In this document: in pieces, positions 1 through 10,600 of the stretch
Layout: each line of letters opens with the position of its first letter
How positions within the stretch are numbered: position 1 is the stretch's first letter
Source: Macrosoma leucophasiata
Taxonomy: Eukaryota > Arthropoda > Insecta > Lepidoptera > Hedylidae
DNA length: 64,000 bases
Direction: 5' to 3'
Assembly (NCBI GenBank): GCA_036365455.1
Contig: JAWQUS010000023.1
Coordinates: 1,302,001 to 1,366,000, forward strand
Notes under the pieces: model-generated
The model's database searches: none
Seen by the model: only the letters and a program-made list of their open reading frames with translations
What the model was told of the DNA's origin: nothing
Made by a program: the position numbers and the translations under genes

Positions 1-203
1 AGATTTCTCTTCTCATCATTGGCTCAGTGCTGACCTTCATCATATCAGTGCCAGTGTGCCTGCTAGTGGAGCTGCCAGCGATACAATTGTGGAAGGCGAT
101 AGTAGAGCACGATGCGCCAGAAACGACACCCGTCAGTCAACAACCTGCTGTCTCTGCGAAGTTTGATCTGGTTGCTCATATCAGTCGACGGAATGCCGTT
201 TGA
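1..203 (+). CDS. Gene 0: last coding exon of an NRF-6-like acyltransferase
   Basis: An open frame enters from the window edge and ends at TGA 201-203. It encodes a hydrophobic helix followed by VCLLVELPAIQLWKAIVE and a polar tail of about 40 residues ending ISRRNAV. The helix plus acidic LLVE(L/G/S)P motif is the same as the last transmembrane segment of genes A (LLVEGP) and B (LLVESP) in this window. This is therefore the 3' coding exon of a third family member, on the opposite strand and tail-to-tail with gene A. The acceptor site and the rest of the gene lie outside the window. Identification rests on about 67 residues. Confidence 0.8.
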   Translation, partial: ISLLIIGSVLTFIISVPVCLLVELPAIQLWKAIVEHDAPETTPVSQQPAVSAKFDLVAHISRRNAV

Positions 204-670
204 CAGTCTTAATTTTATGAATTAGATATTGTTGTTTAGATTTACGTATATGTAAGTAGGATTTACAAGGAAATAGACGTGCCAGTAACTGGCATAATAG
301 TTGCATTATTCAAAAATCTTACACCTCTGTTACAAACTGGCTACGGGACATTCGCCTCGCGAATAGCGTCGTGTTGAGAGACTAAACCATATTTATAGAA
401 ATGTACTTAAACATTGCTGCTCGTTGCAGCGTATGTAAGAGAGGTGTAATTGCCTGAAATCATCTATAATAGTCTGGCTACGGTACATTCATTACAGTGC
501 GAACAACAGCGTTAAGTCTCTAAAACAAATGTATGAAAATGTATAAATGTGTAGGTTGTTTTCGAGGATCTCAAGCAAACATAAGAGCTTATACGTGTGT
601 AATGGTGATCTCTATCTGTTCATCTACCGAACGTTATAATTGCTATCCCTAAGCAAAAAATACGTTTCTT
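204..670. other. Presumed 3' UTR / intergenic DNA of gene 0
   Basis: AT-rich sequence following the gene 0 stop. No canonical AATAAA was found close to the stop, and no other gene is visible. It runs into a SINE-C copy. Confidence 0.4.
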
Positions 671-1017
671 ATTACCCGAAGAGGTAGGTAGAAGTAAATG
701 CATACATTCAAGCATACATGCAAACACCTCCGATTCGCCGGTTACGTTTTGTCCTATGTAACAGATGGTGAGCCTATTAATCATCTGGGCACATTACCAA
801 ACACTGGGAGAAGGATATTGGGAAATCTCCAGAAAATTAAATAATCTGTACAGTACCGATAAGAGTACAAATAAAGTTAAAGGATAATCCACCTTTAACT
901 CTGACAGTTCCCAACCCGGGGATCGAATCTAGGACCCCAGAGTAGCAGTAAAGTTTACTGTGGTAGTCTAGTGGTAGTAGGCCACCTACTACCACTAGAC
1001 TACCACAGTAAACTTTA
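671..1017 (-). mobile_element. SINE-C copy 1 (diverged) with terminal foldback
   Basis: A degenerate copy of the tRNA-headed SINE also found at 18304, 28260, 37691, 40020, 54817 and 60009. On the minus strand the head carries a B-box-like GGTTCGATTCC-type stretch, diverged here. The head end has been duplicated in inverted orientation, giving a perfect palindrome at 949-1017. Confidence 0.7.
949..1017. repeat. Perfect 33-bp palindrome with 3-nt loop
   Basis: Arms 949-981 and 985-1017 are exact reverse complements around a CCA loop at 982-984. The arm is the SINE-C head, so the second arm looks like a snap-back copy of it. Confidence 0.9.
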
Positions 1018-1280
1018 TACCGATAAAATATAAATAATGGGTAAACAAGTGGCGCTATTATTCAGTGGCATAGTAAGCAAACCAACATTTGTCCCACTTC
1101 GGGTTTGGCAACGTTTTGCTTGAGTCTATTAATACATAGGAATATTTTTTAACTTTTTAAATGGACTCCTGTAGACGGCACGTGTCGAAATGGCACTAGT
1201 CTACTTCACGGGGCAATCGGCAAGCTCACAGGGTGTTCGCAGCCTAAGTAAAGTTAGCGCAACTGCGATTTTTAGTTGTG

Positions 1281-1449
1281 TATGTAATGTACCTAAGTGG
1301 CAAACAAGCACACAGTTCACATTGATGTTAAGTGATGACTGCAGCCTATAGACAGCTACACAAAGACCAAGGTCAAAATGCAGATGCGTTATCACTCCTG
1401 AGAGCCAAGGTGTTAATGCCTCTCTCCCTGGAGTTCTACCATCAGTAAA
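1281..1449 (-). mobile_element. SINE-A copy, internally deleted
   Basis: Matches the abundant 300-bp SINE-A at both ends (the GTAATG...GTGGCAAACAAGC tail and the CTACCA-CAGTAAA head). It lacks the middle third, joining near the GCCTCTCT...GGAGTTCTACC boundary. Confidence 0.8.
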
Positions 1450-1582
1450 TAAAGATGTGTGTTCAAGGAAGGTAAATTCAGTTATAATGTAATAAATAGT
1501 TGTAAATATGTATTGTTGTAGATTTTTTTGTGATTTCAAATTATAAGATTGATATTGTTATTTTTTGATTTGAGAATTCTTA

Positions 1583-1955
1583 TTGAAATAAAACTATTTT
1601 TACGGATTTATTTCGCGTATATTAAACTAAAATGATTTTTAAAATCAACCCAACGTTTCGGTCGCTTTTCAGCTTCCGTGGTCCCGGGCAGACTGAGGTG
1701 ACATTTGTCTGATAGAAGTTTGAAAAAATTAAATGTAGCTACCTCCATCGATTTCGTAAACGCCTTGCGTAGCGTTCAGGATTAACACAATAATTACTTA
1801 TGGTATCTTGAGGTCTTGCAGACTGCTGCGGCTGGGATTTACTTTTTTCCCATACTTAGCAAGATTAAATCCCGGGTAAAATCGTCGGGTTGATTTTAAA
1901 AATCATTTTAATTTAATATACACGAGATAAATCCGTAAAAATAGTTTTATTTCAA
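1583..1955. mobile_element. Inverted-repeat element, 'GAAACGTCG' family (older copy)
   Basis: The ends (TTGAAATAAAACTATTTTTA and its complement) match the element at 29340-29638. Arms of roughly 70-100 bp contain an AACGTTTCGGTCGCTTTTCA motif. The interior is rearranged relative to the 29340 copy, and the right arm is truncated internally. Confidence 0.75.
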
Positions 1956-3342
1956 TGTTTCAGCTTCTGTGTAGTAGTGATTCAATTGTGTTAAAGGTTC
2001 GATTTATTTGATCACAGATGCGATATAATTTAAATGTAAAAAGTTGATATTATTTTCTTTTATTTCACTGTGACACATAAAAAATTATAATATTACAGAT
2101 CTTGTAAGATCCAATGATTTTGGATTACTGCAAACTTCTTCGATAGTATTACTTTTTTAGTTAGTACTTACTTCTGCTTCGAAGTTATCAGGTGTGTAAG
2201 AAATAAAAAATACATCAAATCTAATTGTAATTTATTTTTATTACAGTCATTATTGTAAATTGTAAATAAAAAACATTAAAATTAATATTTTTTAACTCTG
2301 GGTATTTTTCACTAAATACTTTGCCTTTTTCTTATGAAAAATAAACTTCCACCTTAGTTGGTGGAAATAGATATGCCAGTAATTGGCATAATAATTATGC
2401 TAGAATGCACTTGCACGTATGGGCTAGTAAATGGTAAACAAGATGTTTCTTATGCTAGAAATATATTTTTTTATCACTGGCAACAGGCATGCCAGTGGAA
2501 GGTAGTAAGAATAAAAAAAAATCAGTTAGAAGCTTACTTGAATATGCCCACGGTAATGAGAATTTACAAAAAAAAATCATAAATTATTAATAATTAATAA
2601 ACATTATTAAAAAACTATTTTAATCGAAGTATTTACCTCGACACTCGACGTTTCGGCCGTAATGCGACGGCCGTGGTCCCGAGTAGTCCCGTTTACAATA
2701 TAAAAATATGAATACAAATCGTGAAAGTTTAAAACAATTAATTTTAAAAAAAGGTAAAAAGGTAAATATATAAAGTAATATTACAATGACCTAAGGAACA
2801 GCGACATTTCAACGATATTGTACGATATAAACTGCAAAGTCGATCATAATAATATCGGTCGTGTAGGTATTCATTAGTTATCAATGGATGTCGTTCACCG
2901 ATGCCGAAAATCGGTTAAATCAAAAGGGAAAAAGAAATGCGACGATTGGATGTGTGCCTTCGGAAGCTTAGTAGTAAAGCGACTGGACTTAACCTGAAGT
3001 CGCTTGTTCGATTCCTGCTCAAAGTATTTTTTTTCTTTAATGTTTAAATTCATTAGCGTGTGTTATTGCAAAAATAAAAATATAACAACAAAAAAACGTG
3101 TCAAATAAATTATTCAAATTATTTATTTTCTATGCCTTTAATTAAGCGATTAGGAGATTAAATAAAGTAATGGCTATGCCATCGAGCCTGGAAATTGAAG
3201 CTCTACCGCCAGTAACAACTAATCTCTTACAAATACGGTCTAATCTTTAAAATTAAATTACAATACCTATTTAACAATGAAAACCTCTCCGGATAATCAT
3301 CGTGAAAAATCACAGACATCTAGCTATCTACAATAATCTACA
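1956..3342. other. Intergenic DNA with a diverged repeat fragment
   Basis: AT-rich with no supported gene. Around 2610-2700 there is a GACGTTTCGGCC...GGCCGTGGTCCCG segment related in motif to the 1583 and 29340 inverted-repeat elements. Short open frames (e.g. 2358-2582) have no recognisable similarity and are AT-driven. Confidence 0.5.
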
Positions 3343-3629
3343 TTTTTTTTAATGTAATGTAAGTGGCAAACAAGCATGCACTTCACATTAATGTTAATTG
3401 ATGATTGCAGCCTATAGACACTTACACAAATACCAAGGTCAAAATGCAGATGCGTTACCACTCCTGAGGCCTAAGGTGTTATGCCTCTCTGCCAGAAATT
3501 ACATGACCGTACATTATCACCTGACCGGAACACGATAGTGCTGAACACTACCATTTAGCGGCAAGTATATTAGGTAATGAAGTGATGCTTATGCCCACGA
3601 GCTCCGTCACTGGAGCTTTGCCACCAGTA
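3343..3629 (-). mobile_element. SINE-A copy, near full length
   Basis: Full-length layout: T-run at 3343 (the poly(A) tail on the minus strand), GTGGCAAACAAGCATGC, the internal ACCACTCCTGAGGCC and CGGAACACGATAGTGCTGAA blocks, and a head ending CCACCAGTAA. Confidence 0.9.
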
Positions 3630-4134
3630 AAAATAAAATCTACATACCCCAAACATTAAAAATGTTACATAGTACAATAGCAGTTGAAGAGATAACGAAA
3701 TATTTTGGGCTAGTGGTCTTTCTAATTTGAAAAATAAATTTAATAATCATTATATTTAATTTTATGAATAGGAGAACCTTAAACTCTAATTGTGGTTATT
3801 TTATAACTGGGCAGCATATAGAATGTGAAATTTTAAATCTTTTTAATTTCAGTGTGTTATTCCAAATATTTGCCTAAAAAACATCCAAAATTGCCTAACA
3901 CCAACACTTATGGCCGAATACTCAAATGTCACTCAATTTTAAGCAATCCTCAAATGTGTGCTATCTCTTTCGTTTAAACGTGTTTTTTAAAGACGGAAGA
4001 GTTTTAAGTCCCACTTAGATTTAAGTGACGTTTGAGAATTTGGCCGTTAGACTTAAAGACTGAATAAATTAACATAATATATATAGGATAAATCCATGTA
4101 TGCACTGACAATAAAGGTGTTATTTTTTATCACG

Positions 4135-4280
4135 TGGATATTAAGTGATAACTGCAGCCATATTACCATCTACAGGAACACTATATAGTGCTGAGCACTA
4201 CCATTTGGCGGCAGATAGGTTAGATAACGAAGCGTTGACTACGCCCGCGAGCTCCGTCACTGGAGCTCTACCAACAGTAA
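4135..4280 (-). mobile_element. SINE-A fragment
   Basis: Contains the AAGTGATAACTGCAGCC block fused to the CACTACCATTTGGCGGC to CCAACAGTAAA half. The middle is missing. Confidence 0.75.
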
Positions 4281-4488
4281 AAATCCACTGGTATCACTTA
4301 TCCAGCCCCTGGGTGCAGATATCTAAAGAGTTTCTAAACACTCTTTTGTCTTATTTTATCTAACACGATTGGCAATGCAATTGACAAAGACAAAGAATGT
4401 TACAGCCAAAAATTAAGGGTTATTACATAACCTAAGTTTATCTTTCACGTATATTTACAATTTCGCTATATTTATATTGGTTTCTCTA

Positions 4489-4617
4489 TCATGAGACTTT
4501 CTTCACCTGTCCATCGATCAAGACCTTCATGAACCTCGTCATGGGACCTTCCACCAGGAGATAGAATGGAAGAGCCACCATGGTGGTGATCAAGAATACT
4601 CCTGAATGGACGATCAA
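4489..4617 (-). CDS. Gene A exon 12 (last)
   Basis: 129 nt, phase 0, 42 codons plus TGA (4491-4489). Acceptor TTCACAG precedes 4617. Encodes the final membrane helix with LLVEGP and a basic tail ending KKVS. Confidence 0.9.
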   Translation of the reverse strand: MIVHSGVFLITTMVALPFYLLVEGPMTRFMKVLIDGQVKKVS

Positions 4618-7600
4618 CTGTGAACAAATAAAATAATTAAAATTAAACAGTTATACTGCTTGATAGGTACTGCTTGCTAAAACTGGGCCTGTACCATGAT
4701 GTCTTAATCAATCAATCAATCATCAATTTATTCACCAGAATGTAATAACAAAGTACATGTAGGTACAGATATTGAAATAATTATATTAATCTCTCCAGAC
4801 ACGAGAAAAATATGACAATTGAAATTCAATTGTCTCTCGCCACCAGTGGCCGTACGATCGTTTAAGAATGAAGGAAACTATCACATTCTACCATAACGAC
4901 AGTGTGCAAAATACTAATTGTGCAATTTTTTTTTTCGTTATTGTACTTTTTTTTTTATGTAATGGTCGTGGCAAACAAGCATGCAGTTCACATTGATGTT
5001 AAGTGATGACTGCAGCCTATAGACACCCACATGAAGACCAAGGTCAAAATGCAGATGCGTTACCACTCCTGAGGCCTAAGGTGTTATGCCTCTGTGCCGG
5101 AAATTACAGGGCTACTATTACTATCATGTATCATGTGTACTATTACTAGTTTTTTTTTTGGCAGCGGTCAAGAAGACTGCTGTACAGACGAATAAGGATT
5201 GTGAGACTTACCAAATTAAGCAAAGACACGTGTCCCAACTTCGTCCAGGAGCCAAGCAGGGCGTGGATGAAGTTAATATGCAGCAGGTATACGCTGAAAG
5301 ATAGTCTTCCAGGCACTAACCAACCATCCCATTCTAGGATCGCACAGATGAAATCTGGAATTATGAAAAGTAAATATATAAATTAAGTTTCATAGACGTC
5401 ATTACGTCGTCATTGGCGTCGGGACGCGACGACCCCACTAGGCGAGGAATTATAAAAATATGGAGAATGATTCAACACTTTATCGAATGTCGAGTACAAA
5501 TACAATATCCAATAGCACAGATGTCTTCAATCAAGTTTGAAGGGTGATATTTAGTATGAAGCAAAGCGGAGATCAGTTTAATTAAAGTTATTGTAATAAA
5601 TATAATTATTTTATTAATTTTCAATGCCACGTTGATGAAAAATGAAGTATAAGGTAAAACAGGAAAAACTGATTCCAAAGTTTAGATCACTAAGACATTT
5701 TATGAAAGAAAGAAACAAAGAACATTTATTTGCAACAATGTTACATGACGGATAATGATTCTAGGTCTAGTATTGTACATTACATAGTTACAAATTGGTC
5801 CTAACCTGGCTGAAGAACAACCAGCGCTGGTCTTCCTTGTTTCGTCATGATAGCTAAGAACATATTTTGATAGGCAATACATGCAAGATGTGTTTGTTTA
5901 TGTATGAAATTTGATAAAAACAATGTTTCATTCGGTAAACAGATGGGTGAAGATCGACCTAGGTTCGGATTTTAGACTATAATAAGTATACTACAAATAA
6001 CAATCAGTTAAACCAAAATCACTTACTATTACACTTGCTTATCAGGGCAATAGTAGCAAACGCAGTGATACAGCTCATGAGAACACGGTGTAGGGAAGCG
6101 TAGACCATCCTGAAGAAGAGGGAAGGTCGCTCATCGATGTAGAACCGCCAGCCATAGAGGAACAGGCCGAGGATCGCCGGGATGATGAACCAGCTCAGGT
6201 AGTACATGATCTGAAAGAGTTTATCGTTTGAATGTGACTGCGAACATAATAATATTTTCAGTGTTATTACCTATTAAAACAATAATTTTATTGTGTCCTC
6301 GGGTGCGACCACCTATCGACATTGCTCATACAAACGTACATTGCTTTAAAACACGTTGTCATATCAAATCAAATGCTGGCGTCGGGACGTGACGACCCAG
6401 CCCACTAATGGTAGAATTTTCTTCTACTGGAAGATAATTCTTCTTGATTATGGCATATCCAACCGATGAGGAGGCTTTGGTGGATGATGATGATGATCAA
6501 TGATCATATCAAAAATACATCCATTAACATTTCTTCCACTGACCTTATTCGTAGAAAGATCCACGCCCTTCATCTGCAGTTGGTAAAACAGGTAAGCAGC
6601 CAACATGCCAATCACGAAGCAGGATATGTTGGTGTGTCCTGGAGAGTGCAGTAATTTGAACGTATCTCCAACCATAGCGCGGAAGAATCTGGAAGGTTGT
6701 AATGAAATATAAATGGTCGCATAACTTCTATCGTATTGTGTTTAATGCAAAACGACTGAATTTCAAGATTTCAAAAAAAATACTGGGCTTGGGATTCGGC
6801 TAACTTTAAAGGCTGGTAAAGTAGCTGCCACTAGCTGCTCTACTCATTCAGACATCGAAGTTTCTAATGTAGAAGCATCTTGGGTAGCGGAGTTCTTCTC
6901 AGTAGTGACTGCACTTGGAACTCTGCTAAGTGAATAACTTTGATCTTGACGAATAAGTTTTTCTTTTTCTTCATTTATCATCGTTGAAGGAATTGAAAAA
7001 TTTTGTGATTATTATATTTTAAGTAGTAAGTAAGTACTTGAAATTCTAATTTCAATTTACTATTAATATATGTTTTTGTAATGGTTATACTCTTACCCCC
7101 TTATTCATAAACGTACATTAGATACGTTTTAGATATAGAATGCTTTGTCTTTGTCGGTTGCATTGTCAAATTCACAGGATAGAAAAAGACAAAGGAGAGA
7201 TTAGCAACACTTTAGCTAAAATACGTTTATGAATAAGGGGGTAAGTAATTTAAGATTTCTTGACGTTTTGAAAGTATCTGTAAAGATCTATTCGAAACAA
7301 AAATATTTTCTTTCTTTCTTTCTTCTTTCATTCTAATCCAATATGAACTGCTTGTTTATTTGCCACTTCCTGCAAGAAAAAGGTGAGATGGGTGCCATTT
7401 TTCCTAGCTTCACATCTTATCTTATCTTATCTTATTGTGGGGCCAGCTGTTACACTGGGACACTTCGACCCATTGGGATCTTTTGTGTTCACCCCCAAGA
7501 CCCTATATACTTCCATCCATGGTCCCTTTAAATATATCTGAGATATATTTGATGGTGTCCCTGATGTACAGTACCTTATAATCTCCCGGTGTAGGATATG

Positions 7601-10600
7601 CCACCCCGAGGATCTTCATACGCTTACCAGCAAGGCCATCACATTGGCATAAGAGATGTTCCATTGTCTCCTCGTGCTCACCACAAGCTCTGCACAGTGA
7701 ATCTTCACCCAGGTGCATCCGCTGTAGGTGCTGCCTCGTGCCGAAATGGCCTGTGAAAACTCCCACAATCATTCGCAAATCTTGCCTATTTAATCGTAGG
7801 ATGTTCTTATTGTAGATCGTGTCGACCCCTAGAAACCTTTTCGAATGTACCTGTCCCTGGACGTTCGTCCATTCCTTCAGATGTCGTTCTGCGGCATACG
7901 CCCTTAAGGCAGTGTATGTGGTGCTTGCTGAAATTCCCACGAATGGCTCAGGACCCACTAGTTTGGTATTGGAACCAAGTCTAGCTAGTTCATCGGCCCT
8001 TTCATTGCCCCTGATGCCTTCATGCCCCGGCACCCATATTAGCCTAACTCTGTTGTGCTTACCTAATTTATTAAGGGTTTGCACACCTTCAAGTATCAGC
8101 CTCGAGTTAACCCTAAACGATGTCAGGGCTTTCAGAGCTGCCTGGCTATCGCTGAGAATGTAAATGTCTTTCCCGGCTGCACCTCTTGACAGACTCTCCT
8201 TGGCACATGCCACAATCGCATAAGCCTCTGCTTGGAAAACTGTGGCATATTTACCCATACTTTGACTACACTCGTAGTCACAGCTGTATACTCCAGCCCC
8301 TGTACCAGCAGTCATCTTGGATCCATCAGTATACCAGATTACGCTGTTGGATCCAAGAGAGCGCATTCCCCTTTTCCACTCCTCCCTTGTCGGGATGGTG
8401 ACGTTGTAGTTCCTATGGAATACAAACGTAGTTAGACATTTGTCACTTACCATGTGCAGTACTCTATCAAGCCCAGTGTTGGTCTCGAATCGCGTGTGTT
8501 GCAATCTCGGCATGGAGCTGTGCCAATAACCAGCTGTCGCCAGTCTATGGAGTGCTTTCCTAGCTTCGACCTCAACTGTTATGTGAAGTGGTTCAAGTCC
8601 CAAAATGATTTCCAAGGCCGCTGTGGGTGTAGTGCGGAAAGCACCAGAAATGGCCATGCATGCCGTTCTCTGTATCTTTCGTAGAAGTTCTCTACATGTC
8701 GTCAGTTTGGTTCTTGGCCACAACACTATACTACCATATAACAGAATGGGTCGAACCATTACTGTATACAACCATTTTATTACCTGTGGTTTCAGACCCC
8801 AGGTTTTGCCATACGTTGATCTGCACCAGCCAAAAATTCTAAGAGCCTTTTGGGTAATACAGTTAACATGGCCCTTCCACGTGAGCTTTTTATCTAGTGT
8901 TACACCTAAATACTTTACCTCTGTGGACCATTCCAGCTCCACATTATAAAGAGTTAGTCTCCTTAGTTCTGTTAGAGCCCTTCGTCTTGTAAACGGTATT
9001 ATCGTAGTTTTAGACGGGTTGATAGTCAAACTATTGTGTTTACACCAGTGTTCAACCATCATCAGTGCTTTCTGCATTAGAGTTGATACAGTACCCGGAA
9101 ACTTACCATTGACCATAATGGCCAGGTCGTCCGCATAGCCCACTGTATAAAAAGCACCCTCGTTGAGCTCAACCAAGAGCGAATTTACAACGAGGCTCCA
9201 CAAAAGCGGTGATAGAACCCCCCCTTGCGGGCACCCTCTCGTTGTTTTCGCCTTTATGGACTCACCCATTACAGTAGAGTTTATTATCCTCCCCTTTAGC
9301 ATGCATTCGATCCATTTGCAAAGGGTATCATTAATACCATGCTCTGTTGCAGCCCTTCTGATGGATAGGAAGGTGGTGCGATCAAATGCTCCTTCCACAT
9401 CCAGGAATGCTCCTAGGCATATTTCTTTATTTTCTAGGGCTGCCTCAGCACGACTTACCACATAATGTAGTGCAGTTTCAGTTGACTTACCAGGCTGATA
9501 GGCGCACTGAAGTCTCTGCAATGGTTTCTTCTTTAGTGGACCCTCCCGTATGTGTCTATCCACTAATTTTTCCATTGCCTTAAGCAGAAATGATTGAAGA
9601 CTAATAGGTCTATATGATTTAGCCTCCTCATAGTCTGCCTTACCCGGTTTTGGTATAAATACCACATTTACCTGTCTCCAAGCCTTCGGTATATAACCAA
9701 AGGCGATACAAGCCCTGTATAACCTACAAAGATGTTTATTAAGTATAGGCATACCTTGTTGTAGCATTACAGGATAGATTCCATCCGGGCCAGGGGATTT
9801 GAATGGCTGGAAGGTTCCCATGGCCCAGGCAATCTTTTTATCGTCTACTACCTTTTTCGCAGTCATCCAGTCATGTTTACGAGTGTGGCACTGCACTTCT
9901 TCTGCATGAATCACATCTTCATCATCATGTAGAGCAATAGAGTCCGGAAAGTGTGTGTTTAGCATTACCTCTAACGTATCCCTCCCGGATTCGGTTAGTC
10001 GACCGTCATGTTTGCGGACCGTCGTAAGTGGACAGTCTTTGGTTGTCGACAACGCCTTCGAGAGTCGCATCCCTTCTGGGGCACTAGTAATTCTACTACA
10101 GTGATCTCTCCAAGCCCTGCGTTTTGCCTTCCTAACTGCATTGCTGTACAGTGTAAGGGCCCTCGAATATATTTCAAAGTTCTTACAAGCTTTGGCAGTG
10201 TTGAAGGCCCGTCTGGCCTCCTGACGGCTCTTCGCTACCTCAGGAGTCCACCATGGTTCCTTTTTACTAATTACCTTATGCTCTGGGCAATTGCTTACCC
10301 ACGAGGTCACAATGGCTTTGCACAACCTCTCTGCTTCGAATTCAATATCCAAGGCTGAGTTCAGTTTACCTGTTAGATTCCCTAGTTCTACTTTTAGGTC
10401 ACGTCTAAACGACGTCCAGTCAGTGTGCCGGGGATTCCTTCTTCGTACAGCTGCATCCGTGGGCTTTACTGTGCGATACGTAAAGCATATGTAGTTGTGA
10501 TCCGATAAGGAAACTTCACCTGACACATGCCAGTTGTCAATGTTTTTGCTGGCCCTATTGGTGGCTAGCGTAACATCTATGACCTCTGCTCTTCGAGCAT

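Noticed and set aside
5700..5882. Candidate extra exon of gene A between exons 10 and 11
   Set aside because: Exon 10 joins exon 11 in phase without it, and the translation lacks any family motif.
9163..10494. Several 60-116-codon plus-strand frames
   Set aside because: They lie opposite the LINE ORF2 reverse-transcriptase and endonuclease coding region and are antisense shadows.
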